This document shows, one piece after another, positions 31,705 to 41,702 of a DNA stretch of 64,000 nucleotides. Each line of letters begins with the position of its first letter. Position 1 is the stretch's first letter. A program made the translations under genes and the position numbers. The stretch comes from Locusta migratoria (taxonomy: Eukaryota > Arthropoda > Insecta > Orthoptera > Acrididae). The notes under the pieces are model-generated. The model searched no databases. It was not told where the DNA came from and saw only the letters and a program-made list of their open reading frames with translations. The DNA lies in contig CM048750.1 of NCBI GenBank assembly GCA_026315105.1, forward strand, positions 167,800,549 through 167,864,548. Direction: 5' to 3'.

Positions 31705-33022
31705 GGGCCGGTTCGTCCATCTCTAAACTAGAAGATGCCTTTGACGTCCAGTTAAAAGTGTTCGTTAAGTGCATTGCGTTTGTCATTGCCAGATACACCT
31801 CTCGTTTGCTAACCTGGAGAAAACGAGAAGGTGCGATATATTTCGACTATGTTGGCAATAGAAACAAATGAAAGGGCCGTCTGAATAAACAGCTGTTCGC
31901 CATATTTGACAATCAGGAAAGAGGTTAGCAGACAGTTGTTATTTGGCGCTATGGCAAACAAACGTGAAAGAAGCTCGAATTTTACAAAAAGTTAGTGCGA
32001 GAGTCTTGTGTACTTAATAGAGAAATATGACACTTTGAAATTAAAGAAAAAAAGGAAGCGACATTGTGCCAATGAATTCAATGCTGTAGAACAGCAAAAT
32101 TTCTAAGTACGATAACATGCTGCCAAGTGCGTAGTATCTTAGTGCAAGCAATAACTTGCACATAGGCGAAAGTGCACTGTTCCTGTAGATCGTATGAAGA
32201 AATCACATTTTAGGCCTTACACCAGGCGCAACAAGCGTAAGTAAATACTGAATTAATAAACTTGCAGACATAAATAATGTATTCTGTTTTCTATTACGAC
32301 TGGTAACTTACAGAATACGTAACTATCATTTGGACTCTTCAGATGGTCGTGGAGTTTTTCATGCAGCGTTTCCAAAGTGGCTTTTCGAAGACGAAATCGA
32401 GTAACAAATTCTGCATCATCCCAGCATTCAAAATGATTTGGCCGAACATAAACACGTCTAGGACGCCTTATAGGGGCAATGACCTCTAGATCGTCCAAAA
32501 TATTGACATCGTCGTAATTTTCAACCAAATTTTTTATTCCAGCCATTTTCATCATACCGATTCTCACTTTCCTAGTCGTTACCCGTAAGTTTGTATTTTG
32601 ATGTCGCAACAATAATTTGAAGGTTATGTTGCATATCTGCAATATATCAAACTCATCTAATTGCTGCTGACATGGGTGGGGGAGAAATATGACGATACAA
32701 TTTTCCAATAAAGCTGCTTTTCACACTAGTTTTTCATAAATGTAGTGCTTCTGTTATTTTGTTCGATAAATCGGTCTTTATCATGTGAATAGTCTATATT
32801 GCGGTATTTTAGCGCTTTGGAATCCTGCCATCTTCATACAGATTCTACCTTAACTGGTCGTTAGCCGTGTAACGAGCAGCATTTTACTCGTTAACTTAAC
32901 GGCCAGTTTGAGGTCTTTTAAGGTCAGGTTAACTAATAACGAAACATTAACAAACGCAATTCTCCGTTAACGACACGTTAAAATCTTAACTGGAAGTTAA
33001 CGAGACATTGACAAACCGACCC
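31705..33022 (-). mobile_element. PIF/Harbinger transposon, degenerate
   Basis: Terminal inverted repeats GGGCCGGTTCGTC (31705) and the complement of GGGTCGGTTTGTC (ending 33022). Three-base flanks ATA and TTA fit the TWA target of this superfamily. A minus-strand frame encodes a HARBI1-type N-terminal region. A+T-rich elsewhere; the right end is full of GTTAAC words (32860-33000). Inserted in repeat D, whose text rejoins cleanly across it. Confidence 0.85.
32253..32708 (-). pseudogene. HARBI1-like transposase fragment
   Basis: 151 codons. The recognisable part is residues 75-140: RRPRRVYVRPNHFECWDDAE then FVTRFRLRKATLETLHEKLH. This is the N-terminal segment of PIF/Harbinger nucleases (consensus RPNPFxxYxDEEFxxRFRxxKxTxxxL). 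The DDE catalytic core that should follow is absent, so the gene is truncated. It may once have been spliced. Confidence 0.75.
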
Positions 33023-33087
33023 TTAAGAATTTATTTATCTTTGTGGTACGCTACGTGAAGTTCAGAACTTAAATAACAATCAGCTGA

Positions 33088-33239
33088 GCCGGCCGCGGTG
33101 GCCGAGGGAACTAAGGCGCTCCAGTCACGGTCTGCACGGCCACTACGGTCGGGGGTTCGAATCCCCCCTCGGGCATGGATATTTGTGCCGTCCTAGTTCG
33201 TAAGTAGTTCATAAGTAGTTTGTAAACAAACATTACATT
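33088..33239 (+). mobile_element. SINE family A, internally deleted tail
   Basis: 12-bp target duplication ACAATCAGCTGA at 33076-33087 and 33240-33251. The tail jumps from AGTAGTTTGTAA directly to ACAAACATTA, losing the GGGACTGATGACC hairpin region. Confidence 0.96.
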
Positions 33240-33328
33240 ACAATCAGCTGAAGCCATTCGACGCAACTCTCAAAAATGCTCGAGAAAATAGGCTTTGAAA
33301 TTTTGTAAAGTACACGTAAGTACCAATA

Positions 33329-33526
33329 GCCGGCCGTGGTGGCCGAGGGGACTAAGGCGCTCCAGTCACGGTCTGCACGGCCACTACGGTCGGGGGTTCG
33401 AATCCCCCTCGGGCATGGATATTTGTGCCGTCCTAGTTCGTAAGTAGTTCATAAGTAGTTTGTAAGTTTAGGGACTGATGACCCCGTAGTTAAGTCCCAT
33501 AGACTATACAAACATTTGAACATTTG
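33329..33526 (+). mobile_element. SINE family A, full length
   Basis: 11-bp target duplication AAGTACCAATA at 33318-33328 and 33527-33537. Lies 77 bp from the previous SINE, same orientation. Confidence 0.97.
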
Positions 33527-33789
33527 AAGTACCAATAATTGAAAGAACTTAGCATCCGTTGGTGTAGTTCAGGTAGTAGCGATATGGCCTCTCAGCCATA
33601 GATTCGGGTGATTCGAATCCCACTGTGACAGTTATTTTATTTTTTTCGTTTTCGAATTCACTTACATAAAACATTTTGGGTTCTCTAATTCCACGTGTTG
33701 TCAGTTTTTGTTGATGTGTATATAGACGAGCTGAACACCTTGTCACCTAAAACGATGGTTGAGTAGGTTAGCTGCTTGGAAAGCCAAAA

Positions 33790-34200
33790 CAGCGTCGTAG
33801 CTCTTCACAAAGTGAAGAATCAAAGACTACCTTGGGCAACTAACAGTGAAGTCAATACTGTAAAAGCTGTAATTTATGTTTTTTTTTATTGTAACCATCA
33901 ATTAAAAAATGTGTGTGAATTTTTCATAAAATTACCATTATATTTTAAAATTGTGTTAAGTATTGGAACACAACAAAAAGAAAATAAAAGAAATTGTCAC
34001 TACAGGATTTGAACCACCGACCAAGACTACAACGTTACCACATAAGCTACACCGGCGTATGTTGGAAGACTTTTAGATATTGGTACTTACGTGAACTTGT
34101 AAAACTTCTTGTCTGATTGTTATTTGTGTTCTGAACTTCACGTGGCATAAATATAAAAAAAGATCTAAAATCCGATACCCATATGGTCTCCTTGTCAGAG
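33790..34200 (-). repeat. Dispersed repeat D, copy 3 (inverted)
   Basis: The complement starts CAAGGAGACCATATGGGTAT and continues ACGTGAAGTTCAGAACACAA, then a tRNA-like segment (34075-34013, GGTGTAGCTTATGTGGTAAC, GTTCAAATCCTGTAG). It faces copy 2 tail to tail, making a large imperfect inverted repeat. Confidence 0.65.
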
Positions 34201-34204
34201 CAAC

Positions 34205-34285
34205 TAGCATTTTAAGACAATTAGGATTTTTAATAAACGTCTACGTTGGTCATGACCGAAGTAATTTAATACCATAGTCAGTTTC
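34205..34285. repeat. PLE-arm-like repeat, copy 2, first part
   Basis: ACGTCTACGTTGGTCATGAC ... ACCATAGTCAGTTTC, interrupted by the LINE at 34286 and resumed at 35392 (AGTTTCGGATCATTTTCAAG). Confidence 0.55.
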
Positions 34286-35391
34286 ATTGACGTCAGTTTG
34301 CAGCAGGGTTTTGGAATATATCCTGTATTCAAATATTATGAATTATCTCGAACAGAATGATCTATTGACCCAAGTTCAACACGGATTTACAAAATATCGT
34401 TCATGCGAAACACAACTAGCCCTTTACTCACACGAAGTGATGAGTGCTATCGAGAAAGGTTCACAAATCGATTCCGTATTTCTTGATTTCCAGAAGGCTT
34501 TTGACACCGTACCCCACAAACGGCTTTTAATCAAATTGCGTGGTTATGGTATATCGCCCCAAATTTGCGACTGGATAGATTTCTTGTCAGAGTGGACACA
34601 GTTCGTAGTAACCGATGGTAAGGCATCAACTAAAACAGAGGTGATATCGGGCATTCCACAGGGTAGTGTTATTGGTCCTATGCTGTTCCTTATTCACATA
34701 CACGATTTAGGAGAAAATCTAAGTAGCTCTGTTAGGTTGTTTGCAGATGAAGTCGTCATTTACCGTGTAGTAAAATCATCTGAAGATCAAAACCAATTGC
34801 AGAACGATATAAATAAGATATCACTATGGTGTAAAAATTGGAAATTTACTCTAAATAATGCGAGGTGTGAAGTCGTCCACATGAGTACGAAAATAAGTCC
34901 GTTAAACTTTGTTTACAAGATAAATCAATCAAAAGTGAAAGCCGCAAACTCCACAAAATACCTAGGAATTACTATTACTTCAGGCTTAAATTGGAAAGTA
35001 CACGTAGATAATGTAGTGGGAAAGGCGAACCAGAGACTACGTTTTATTGACAGAACCCTTAGGAGATGCAACAGAACTACTAAAGACGCTGCATACACTA
35101 CGCTTGTCCGTCTTATTGCTGCCCAGTGTGGGATCCTTATCAGGTGGGTTTGACGGAGGACATCGAAAGAGTCCAAAGAAGGGTAGCTCGTTTCGTATTG
35201 TCACGATACAGGGGAGACAGCGTTACGGAAATGGTACAAGATCTGGGATGGGAATCATTACAACAACGGCGCTTATCGCTGCGGCGTGGGGTACTTACGA
35301 AACTCCAATCGCCAACATTCTCCTCCGAATGCGAAAATATATTGTTGACTCCCACGTACGTAGGTAGAAACGACCATCTATGTAGATGTAG
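34286..35391 (+). mobile_element. LINE-alpha, best-preserved copy, 5'-truncated
   Basis: Begins in the RT and ends with the family's CATCTATGTAGATGTA. The 6-bp flanks AGTTTC at 34280-34285 and 35392-35397 are a plausible target duplication. The host repeat rejoins across it. The 3' part (35105-35390) is in a second frame: GILIRWV ends the first frame, and WDPYQVGLTEDIERVQRRVA then RFVLSRYRGD continue from 35126. Confidence 0.9.
34287..35153 (+). pseudogene. LINE-alpha reverse transcriptase (partial, FADE variant)
   Basis: 288 codons in one frame. HGFTKYRSCETQLALYSHEV (residues 32-51), VFLDFQKAFDTVPHKRLLIK (about 64-83, holds the first catalytic Asp), GIPQGSVIGPMLFLIHIHDL (about 123-142), VRLFADEVVIYR (about 148-159). 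KYLGITITSGLNWKVHVDNV and KANQRLRFIDRTLRRCNRTT follow. The catalytic FADD reads FADE here, so the enzyme is presumed dead even though the frame is open. No N-terminal endonuclease. Confidence 0.88.
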
Positions 35392-35455
35392 AGTTTCGGA
35401 TCATTTTCAAGCCATCTTCAGGTCAAAATTCAATATCGAGAAGTGTCTAAGATAA
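35392..35455. repeat. PLE-arm-like repeat, copy 2, second part
   Basis: Resumes after the LINE: TTTTCAAGCCATCTTCAGGT, AATATCGAGAAGTGTCTAAG, matching 31615-31675. Confidence 0.55.
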
Positions 35456-35519
35456 GACACCTTGTCATCAACGCATCTGGTTAGACACTGCACGAATTTA
35501 AACCGAGACTATTAATCAT

Positions 35520-35955
35520 ACGAGGCGCATTCAGAAAGTAAGTTTCCTTCTTTTCAAAACACACACCACAACGAAAAATCTTTATTGAGAAGAGGTACAG
35601 CAATGTGAGCGCTATTTTTGACGTATTCACCAAAAGAATTGAGACACTTGTCTCATAGTGGGATCAACTTTTGTATTCCTGTGCGGTAAAAGTCTGTCAC
35701 CTGTGAATAGAATCAGCGCATGGCAGTTCTCTTGAGCTCAACGTCGTTGTCAAAATGCTGGTCGAAGGATGCGCAATTGAGAACAACAGGCGTGGAGTGT
35801 TTACTGCAGATGTTGTACTGCTCCATGACAATACTCTCCCATTGCGATTCGGTGCACAGCAATTGTTTTCCAGAGATTGACCTGGAAGCTGTTTGTTGAC
35901 GCAACATATACTCCTGAGCTTGCTCCCAGCGATTTCCGTCAGCGATTGCTGGCAT
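35520..35955 (-). mobile_element. Mariner remnant
   Basis: Starts with the mariner-type end TACGAGGCGCATTCAGAAAG. Minus-strand frames carry degraded C-terminal mariner transposase text (35955-35713: SFDQHFDNDVELKRTAMR, then further on CLNSFGEY-like). No other end was found; truncated. Confidence 0.7.
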
Positions 35956-35959
35956 TTAC

Positions 35960-36195
35960 AGCAGGGTACTTAAAGCTTGTTCCCACGGATAAGCAGGATT
36001 CTCAGCTACATATGTATCAGGTATCTGAAGCAGGTTGTTTTCCCTGATAGACTGAAATATGCCATTGTTAAACCATTGCGTAAAAAAGGGGATACATCAG
36101 ATGTCAACAACTATCGCCCAATCTCTCTTCTGACAGCTTTGTCGAAAATTTTTGAGCCAGTTATGTATTCAATTATCTATATGTTCTTTGATTCA
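35960..36195 (+). pseudogene. LINE RT N-terminal fragment
   Basis: The plus-strand frame gives FPDRLKYAIVKPLRKKGDTS then DVNNYRPISLLTALSKIFEP, the YRPISLL block that opens non-LTR reverse transcriptases. Ends at a stop at 36198. May belong to the same family as the antisense LINE at 36912. Confidence 0.85.
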
Positions 36196-36381
36196 TAACA
36201 GGAATGTATTTAAGACCTCAATTGACGATATTAATACTGCAGTAGGGGATGAGATCTGTTCATGTGACAGAGATAGTGTGTATTAAGACAGATGATTGTT
36301 TATATTACTTTGATATTTTTGAGAGAACAAATGTCTGTCTTCGTAGATATTGTACAACCGAAAATTTTATGTTCATTTGGA

Positions 36382-36532
36382 GCCGGCCGAAGTGGCCAAG
36401 CGGTCTGCCGAGCGCCAGTCACAGTCTGCACGGCCGCTACGGTTGGGGGTTCGAATCCCCCCTCGGGCATGGATGTTCGTGTAGTCTTTAGTATAAGGTA
36501 GTTCATAAGTAGTTTGGAAGTTTAGAGACTGA
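36382..36532 (+). mobile_element. SINE family A variant, first part (split by another SINE)
   Basis: Variant head CCGGCCGAAGTGGCCAAGCG, body GGCATGGATGTTCGTGTAGT, continuing to TTTAGAGACTGA at 36521-36532. It resumes at 36743 and ends near 36797. Confidence 0.95.
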
Positions 36533-36730
36533 AAATGTTCAAATGTTTGTACAACTTATGGGACTTAACTACGGGGCCATCAGTCCCTAAGTTTACAAAC
36601 TACTTATGAACTACCTAAGACTAAAGACGGCACAAATATCCATGCCCGAGGGGGGATTCGAACCCCCGACCGTAGTGGCCGTTCTGACCGTGACTGGAGC
36701 GCCTCAGTCCTCTCGGGCATCGCGGCCGGC
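36533..36730 (-). mobile_element. SINE family A inserted into a SINE
   Basis: Antisense full-length copy. The 12-bp target duplication TTTAGAGACTGA at 36521-36532 and 36731-36742 lies inside the tail of the host SINE. The intruder is younger than the host. Confidence 0.97.
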
Positions 36731-36742
36731 TTTAGAGACTGA

Positions 36743-36797
36743 TAACCCTACAGTTAAGTCCCTTAAGCTTAACAAACATTTGAACATTTTGATAATT
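36743..36797 (+). mobile_element. SINE family A variant, second part
   Basis: TAACCCTACAGTTAAGTCCC ... ACAAACATTTGAACATTTTG completes the tail begun at 36382. Confidence 0.95.
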
Positions 36798-36881
36798 GGA
36801 AGTTTGATATTTGTCTGTGTATGATTGTTGTGTTTTTATAATCATGCTATTCTATCATGAATTTATAAATTTAAACTGATA

Positions 36882-36911
36882 GGCCGCTCGAATTGACCGC
36901 GTGGTCTAAGG
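36882..36911 (+). mobile_element. Old SINE, head fragment, split by LINE
   Basis: GCCGCTCGAATTGACCGCGT then GGTCTAAGG; it resumes at 37889. TAAGG at 36907-36911 and 37889-37893 is the likely short target duplication. Confidence 0.75.
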
Positions 36912-37888
36912 TTAGATTAGATTAGTACTTGTTCCATAGATCATGAATACGACACTTCGTAATGATGTGGAACGTGTCAGGGTAATGAAAGATGTCTTTA
37001 CAAATTATTACTTTTTGCTAAATATAACATGACGCATTTTTTTTATTATTTTTTTTATTTACTAATTTATATCTAAAAATTCATCTATAGTGTAGAAAGA
37101 GTTGTCATGTAGAAATTCTTTTAATTTACTTTTAAATGGTTGTTGGCTATCTGTCAGGCTTTTGATGCTGTTTGGTAGGTGACAAAAGACTTTTGTGGCA
37201 GCATAATTCACCCCTTTCTGTGCCAAAGCTAGATTTAACCTTGAATAGTGAATATCATTCTTTCTCTTAGTGTTCTAGTTGTGTACACTGCTATTGCTTT
37301 TGAATTCGGTGGGATTGGTAACAACAAATTTCTTAAGTGAATTTATATACTGAGAAGCTACTGTGAAGATCCCTAGCTCTTTAAATAAGGTAAGTATTTG
37401 CAGGATGATCTTGGGTGGGCTCTGGCAATTATTCTGATCACAGCTTTTGTGCAATGAATACATTTTTACTCATTGATGAATTTCCCCAGAAAATCATGCC
37501 ATACGAAAGCAGAGAATGATAATATGCATAGTAAGCTACTTTAATTTGCAATTACTCTAATAGCATTAGTTGCTGAACTCAAACGTTTCAGCAGATCTTC
37601 AATGTGTTTTATTTTCTTTCAGGTCAACTCCCCCCCCCCCTTCAATGCTTATACCAACAAATTTTGAATATTCTACCTTTGCTACAGATTTCAGCCCAAA
37701 GCCTATATTTATTGTGGTGTGTTTTATCAAAATTTAATGATAGTCCATTTTCTGAGAACCACTTACCGATTTACAATTTCATCAGTTAGTTCTTGTCTGT
37801 CAGGTGTGATAACTACACTTGTATCATCAGCAAAAAGGACCAGCTTTGCATATTCATGAATATAGAATGGCAAGTCGTTAATATGTAT
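36912..37888 (-). mobile_element. Jockey-type LINE, antisense 3' half
   Basis: Left edge (3' end): complement of CATGATCTATGGAACAAGTA. At the right edge a minus-strand frame (37888-37770) reads INDLPFYIHEYAKLVLFADD then TSVVITPDRQELTDEIVN, the RT catalytic FADD box. After a frameshift it continues WFSENGLSLNFDKT. The rest is a decayed RT C-terminal region (37500-37160) and 3' UTR. Confidence 0.85.
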
Positions 37889-38053
37889 TAAGGCGTCATG
37901 CTATGCCCTGGGCGGCTATGTCCGCCGGTGGTTCGAGTCCTCGGTCGGGCATGGTTGTGTGGGTGTTGTCCTTACCGTAAGTTAAAGTAGTTTGTAAGTC
38001 TAGGGACTGATTTCAAGAGCAGTGTGGTCCAATAGGTTTACAAGCATTTGAAC
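37889..38053 (+). mobile_element. Old SINE, remaining part
   Basis: GCGTCATGCTATGCCCTGGG, GGTGGTTCGAGTCCTCGGTC, then the shared tail AGTAGTTTGTAAGTCTAGGG ... ACAAGCATTTGAACAG. Diverged family B-like head. Confidence 0.8.
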
Positions 38054-38066
38054 AGTGATACTGTTA

Positions 38067-38266
38067 AAAAATGTTCAAATGTTTGTATAGCTTATGGGAC
38101 TTAACTATGGGGTCATCAGTCCCTAAACTTACAAACTACTTATGAACTACTTACGAACTAGGACGGCACAAATATCCATGCCCGAGGGGGGATTTGAACC
38201 CCCGACCGTAGTGGCCGTGTAGACCGTGACTGGAGCGCCTCAGTCCCCTCGGCCACCGCGGCTGGC
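38067..38266 (-). mobile_element. SINE family A, full length
   Basis: Flanks GTGATACTGTTA (38055-38066) and GTGAAACTGTTA (38267-38278): 12-bp target duplication, one mismatch. Confidence 0.96.
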
Positions 38267-38377
38267 GTGAAACTGTTAGATGAATAAAGACGAATTTGTA
38301 CAGCTGCTGGTTTTAAATACATTTAATCATGTATTTGACTGCTGTAAACAGTTCTTGCGAGATAGTGATTCTCTTGT

Positions 38378-38575
38378 TGGTGTGGCGCAGTGGTTACCAC
38401 GCTGGACTCGCATTCGGGAGGACGACGGTTCAATTCCGCTTCCGGATTGAGGTGTTCCGTAACTTCCCTAAATCGCCTCTGAAAGGGTACGGCCTATCCC
38501 TATTCTTACCAAAAACATGTGTTTTGTCTTGGATGACCACGTGATCGACGAGACGTTAAACCCTAATCTTCACTT
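38378..38575 (+). mobile_element. SINE of a third tRNA-derived family
   Basis: Head TGGCGCAGTGGTTACCACGC ... GACGGTTCAATTCCGC holds A- and B-box-like text. The body is TCCCTAAATCGCCTCTGAAA, and the end GATCGACGAGACGTTAAACC is typical of a SINE type widespread in arthropods. Single copy in this window. Confidence 0.8.
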
Positions 38576-38579
38576 TGGA

Positions 38580-39129
38580 GCAATGGCGCAGCGAGGATTT
38601 GTTTCTTGGGCACGAGGGGGGACGCGCATTTTTTTTAAACTAAAAGTTATTGAATTGATCAATCTATGACTTACTTTTACACTTCTTATAATTTAACCAA
38701 TTAGACTACGAAAACAATTACACTAGAAATATAATGAGGAGCCTCACATTAGTTTGAAAGTGGAAGAGGCGCAATGTGGAGGAAGTGGAGTGTATATAAT
38801 CAGCTTGTAAAATAATTATGCAGCTTCTGTGTTACTAGCCAGAGAGAAAGATTAATTAATATGAGACTGTGAACTAAAATAACAGTATTGACGTTCATAA
38901 GATTCCATTCGGTGGCGCCGCTGACCTGCTAGCAGCGGGTCGCCGCATATGAACATTCGGCTAGTAGCTTCAGCATAGCAGTAACAACAGCGGCAGCATC
39001 AAAGCTGGTCGCGGCAGCATTTAAACTGCAAACAGTGACAGCAGCAAACGTTCTCAGTGGCGGCATAACGTTGTCGACCCATTGTAAGGTTCACTTTTGT
39101 CGGCAAATTGTAGTTAAGTTAGTTAAGTT
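38580..39129. other. Unassigned stretch
   Basis: No feature recognised; 38910-39060 is richer in G+C with repeated GCAGC words. Confidence 0.35.
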
Positions 39130-39930
39130 GTGATTTATTACATAGGTACTATTCATAGATCTCGAAAAACGCATTTGATAGAGTGCAGTGGGATAAGCTG
39201 TAATACCTCTTGAAAAGGAAGGGAGTAAATTGGAAGTAAAGAAGATTAATTGCAAATCTGTACCATAAACAGAAGGCACGAGTACAAATAGGTAATGGGA
39301 TCTCTGAAGACAGCAAGATTTGGAGAGGGGTCAGACAAGTCTGTTGTCTCTCTCCAATTTTATTTAACATTTATCTGGAAGAAGTACTGGAAAGCTGTTT
39401 GGATGGGACAAGCGGCGTAAGGATAGGTGGGAGGAAAATTGATTGCCTAAGATTTGCTGACGACACCGTCATCCTTGCATTTATAGATATCTTTATACAT
39501 ACACTGACGCAAATGCTAAATGATCTGAGTGAAACCTGTACAGCATATGGAATGAAAATTAATAAAAAGAAAACGAAAAGCATGGTCATAGGTTTAAAGA
39601 AAAGAAAAGTGAAAATCAAGTTGGAGTCAGAAGTCATAGAACATGTGACACCATTCAAGTATTTGGGAACTTGGATTAAGGAAGATATGAATTGCCAACA
39701 AGACATGAAAGTGAGAATGACTCTGGCGAAAGAAGCGTTCCAGAAGCAAAGAAGACTCCTAACCAGTCGTTTAAACAAAGAATTAAGGAAGACTCTGGTT
39801 AAGTGTCTAATATGGAGTGTGGCCTTGTATGGAGCAGAAACGTGGACATTGAGTAAGCAAGATGTGAAGAAAATTGAAGCTTGTGAAATGTGGATATGGC
39901 ATAGGATGGAGATCAATTGGTTCGATAAAG
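39130..39930 (+). mobile_element. RTE-type LINE, first part (split by SINE)
   Basis: Frameshifted start with IDLEKRI...VQWDKL-like text (39157-39200), then QVCCLSPILFNIYLEEVLES near 39335-39395. An open frame follows at 39399-39925: GVRIGGRKIDCLRFADDTVI (intact FADD), TPFKYLGTWIKEDMNCQQDM, CLIWSVALYGAETWTLSKQD, VKKIEACEMWIWHRM. Interrupted at INWFDK by the SINE. Confidence 0.92.
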
Positions 39931-40116
39931 TTCAAATGTTCAAATGTTTGTATAGCTTATGGGACTTACCTACGGGGTCATCAGTCCCCAAACTTACAAA
40001 CTAATATTAAGGACGGCACAAATATCCATGCCCGAGGGGCATTCGAACCCCCGACCGTAGTGGCCGTGCAGACCGTGACTGGAGCGCCTCAGTCCCCTCG
40101 ACCACCGCGGCCGGCC
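39931..40116 (-). mobile_element. SINE family A inside the RTE frame
   Basis: Target duplication TCGATAAAG at 39922-39930 and TCGAGAAAG at 40117-40125 (one mismatch). Body slightly shortened between ACTTACAAACTA and ATATTAAGGACGG. Confidence 0.96.
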
Positions 40117-40425
40117 TCGAGAAAGTCAGAAATGACGAAGTACTGAATAGAGTTGGAGAGGAACGGAGGATATTGCTGACGATAAAGAATAGGAAACTAA
40201 ACTGGCTAGGCCACAGTTAAAGACGAGATTGCCTTCTGGTAGAGGCAATTGAACGTTGCGTTCCGGGAAAGAGAGGGAAGGGCAGAAGAAGGTACCAGAT
40301 GCTGGATGACGTCAGCAAGCCACTAGGAGGGTACCAAAGAGCGAAGATGATCGCAAAAGACAGAGAAGCTACGCAGTCTAAACCTGCCGTACGGCAGACA
40401 ACCGAACAATATTTCCGGTGCTGAC
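40117..40425 (+). mobile_element. RTE-type LINE, second part
   Basis: Resumes with KVRNDEVLNRVGEERRILLT then IKNRKLNWLGHS, a stop, and PGKRGKGRRRYQMLDDVSKP, the RTE C-terminal order. Joined to 39130-39930 it gives the standard WFDKVRNDEVLNRV block. Confidence 0.9.
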
Positions 40426-40466
40426 TTGTTTAAAAAAATAAAAATGAAAACAATAAAAAATAATAG

Positions 40467-40640
40467 GGGACTGAGGCGCTCCAGTCCCGGTCTGCACGGC
40501 CACTACGGTCGGGGGTTCGAATCCCCCCTCGGGCATGGATATTTGCCATCCTTAGTGTAAGTTAGTCCATAAGTAGTTTGTAAGTTTAGGGACTGATGAC
40601 CTCGTAGTTAAGTCCCATAAGCTCTACAAACATTTGAACT
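40467..40640 (+). mobile_element. SINE family A, 5'-truncated
   Basis: Begins at GGGGACTGAGGCGCTCCAGT (first 20 bp missing), complete tail, ends in a T-run (40640-40655). Confidence 0.93.
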
Positions 40641-40655
40641 TTTTTTTTTTTTTTT

Positions 40656-41257
40656 GGCGGGGGGTGCACTTCAGCCGCATTAGCCCCCACTGTGGCTGCG
40701 GCACTGTGAGTACCATCTTTCTCGCCTTAAGTGGTATACAACGACGGGCTCATAATTCCTGCAGGAAGTCCCCTCTGGATGTGCCACTACGAGCCTCTCA
40801 CGCGAATCACTGATTATACGTTTTGCTGCGGCAGGGAAGCTGGATAGAAACCGGTCTAGAGCTTATTACGCGAGGCAGCCACGTGCTGATTGTTGCTGTG
40901 TGTGTGGGGGGGGGGGGGGAGGGGGGAGGTTAGGAGGAGGGGAGGGGATTGTAGCTGTCTACTCGGTGCCTCGCTTGGCGTCCTCGCTCGCTAATGACAC
41001 GACCGGTGCCTGCGGCAGAAGCGACGTTCGCCTCTGGAAGGCGGCAGGCGGTGACCTCAATTAGACTCCTGGCCCGGAAGTTGTCATCGGCGGCTGGTGG
41101 ACCACTGGCTCATCTGACGGCCTCTGGAAGCGGCCAAGCACCACTCCGCCCACAGTCGCAGCTTAACCAAGCAAGCTGCACTCGTGAGTCGCAGCGGGGC
41201 AAATGGGTTTATCCTCTCTTTCCGAACATCCGAGTCGAATACAATCGAGGTGATCTA
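40656..41257. other. G+C-rich unassigned stretch
   Basis: G-rich tract 40904-40935. 92-codon plus-strand frame 40994-41272 of no known family. No repeat recognised. Confidence 0.35.
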
Positions 41258-41345
41258 CATGTGTGTTTTTAAACCCGTGGGTGCGACCCCCAAGAGGGTC
41301 GCAAGGTTTTGCTCAGGGAGGTCGTCGTAACAGGAGGAACTTCTT
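41258..41345. mobile_element. hAT-like element end, copy 2
   Basis: TGTTTTTAAACCCGTGGGTG then CGACCCCCAAGAGGGTCGC resembles 16317-16360. No transposase. Confidence 0.45.
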
Positions 41346-41418
41346 GCGCTATAAAATAACTAAAATCATCAGGCTTGATTCCATGTTGGAATTGGTGCTC
41401 CATGACTGTCTTTGATTT

Positions 41419-41702
41419 GTGGTAATTCTTTCAGCTATCAGTCGTAAAAAATATATATCTATTTGTTGGCAAATCTAGATTTCGACCACTGTGTGGTCAT
41501 TATCAATACTTAAAACCAATTAAAATACTTAAAACATCTCGACCTTCATGTTGGAGGTTGCGTTCGTACTCATGAAGGTCGAGATGTTTTAAGTATTTTA
41601 ATTGGTTTTAAGCATTGATAATGACCACGCAGTGGTCGAAATCTAGATTGTAAACAAATAAATATATATATTTTTATGACTGATTGTTGAAAGAATTACC
41701 AC
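41419..41702. repeat. Palindromic element P1 with hammerhead-like arms
   Basis: Arms of about 125 bp (41419-41548 and 41573-41702): outer ends GTGGTAATTCTTTCAGC and GTTGAAAGAATTACCAC. Each arm holds, in the outward-reading sense, TTGATAATGACCAC, a GUGGUC stem II partner, GAAA and the self-complementary AUCUAGAU. Compared with an ideal core, C3 and G8 are changed (UUGAUAA), so this is probably a decayed hammerhead. Related to the element at 52501. Confidence 0.75.

Larger units (their letters stand above)
33023..33770 (+). repeat. Dispersed repeat D, copy 2, right part (with two SINEs inside)
   Basis: Continues D after Harbinger: GGTACGCTACGTGAAGTTCA, AACAATCAGCTGA | SINE | AGCCATTCGACGCAAC, GTACCAATA | SINE | ATTGAAAGAAC. 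Then comes a tRNA-like segment at 33560-33632 (GGTGTAGTTCAGGTAGTAGC ... GATTCGAATCCCACTG), and ACGAGCTGAACACCTTGTCA. Box-like elements suggest tRNA ancestry of that segment. Confidence 0.65.
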
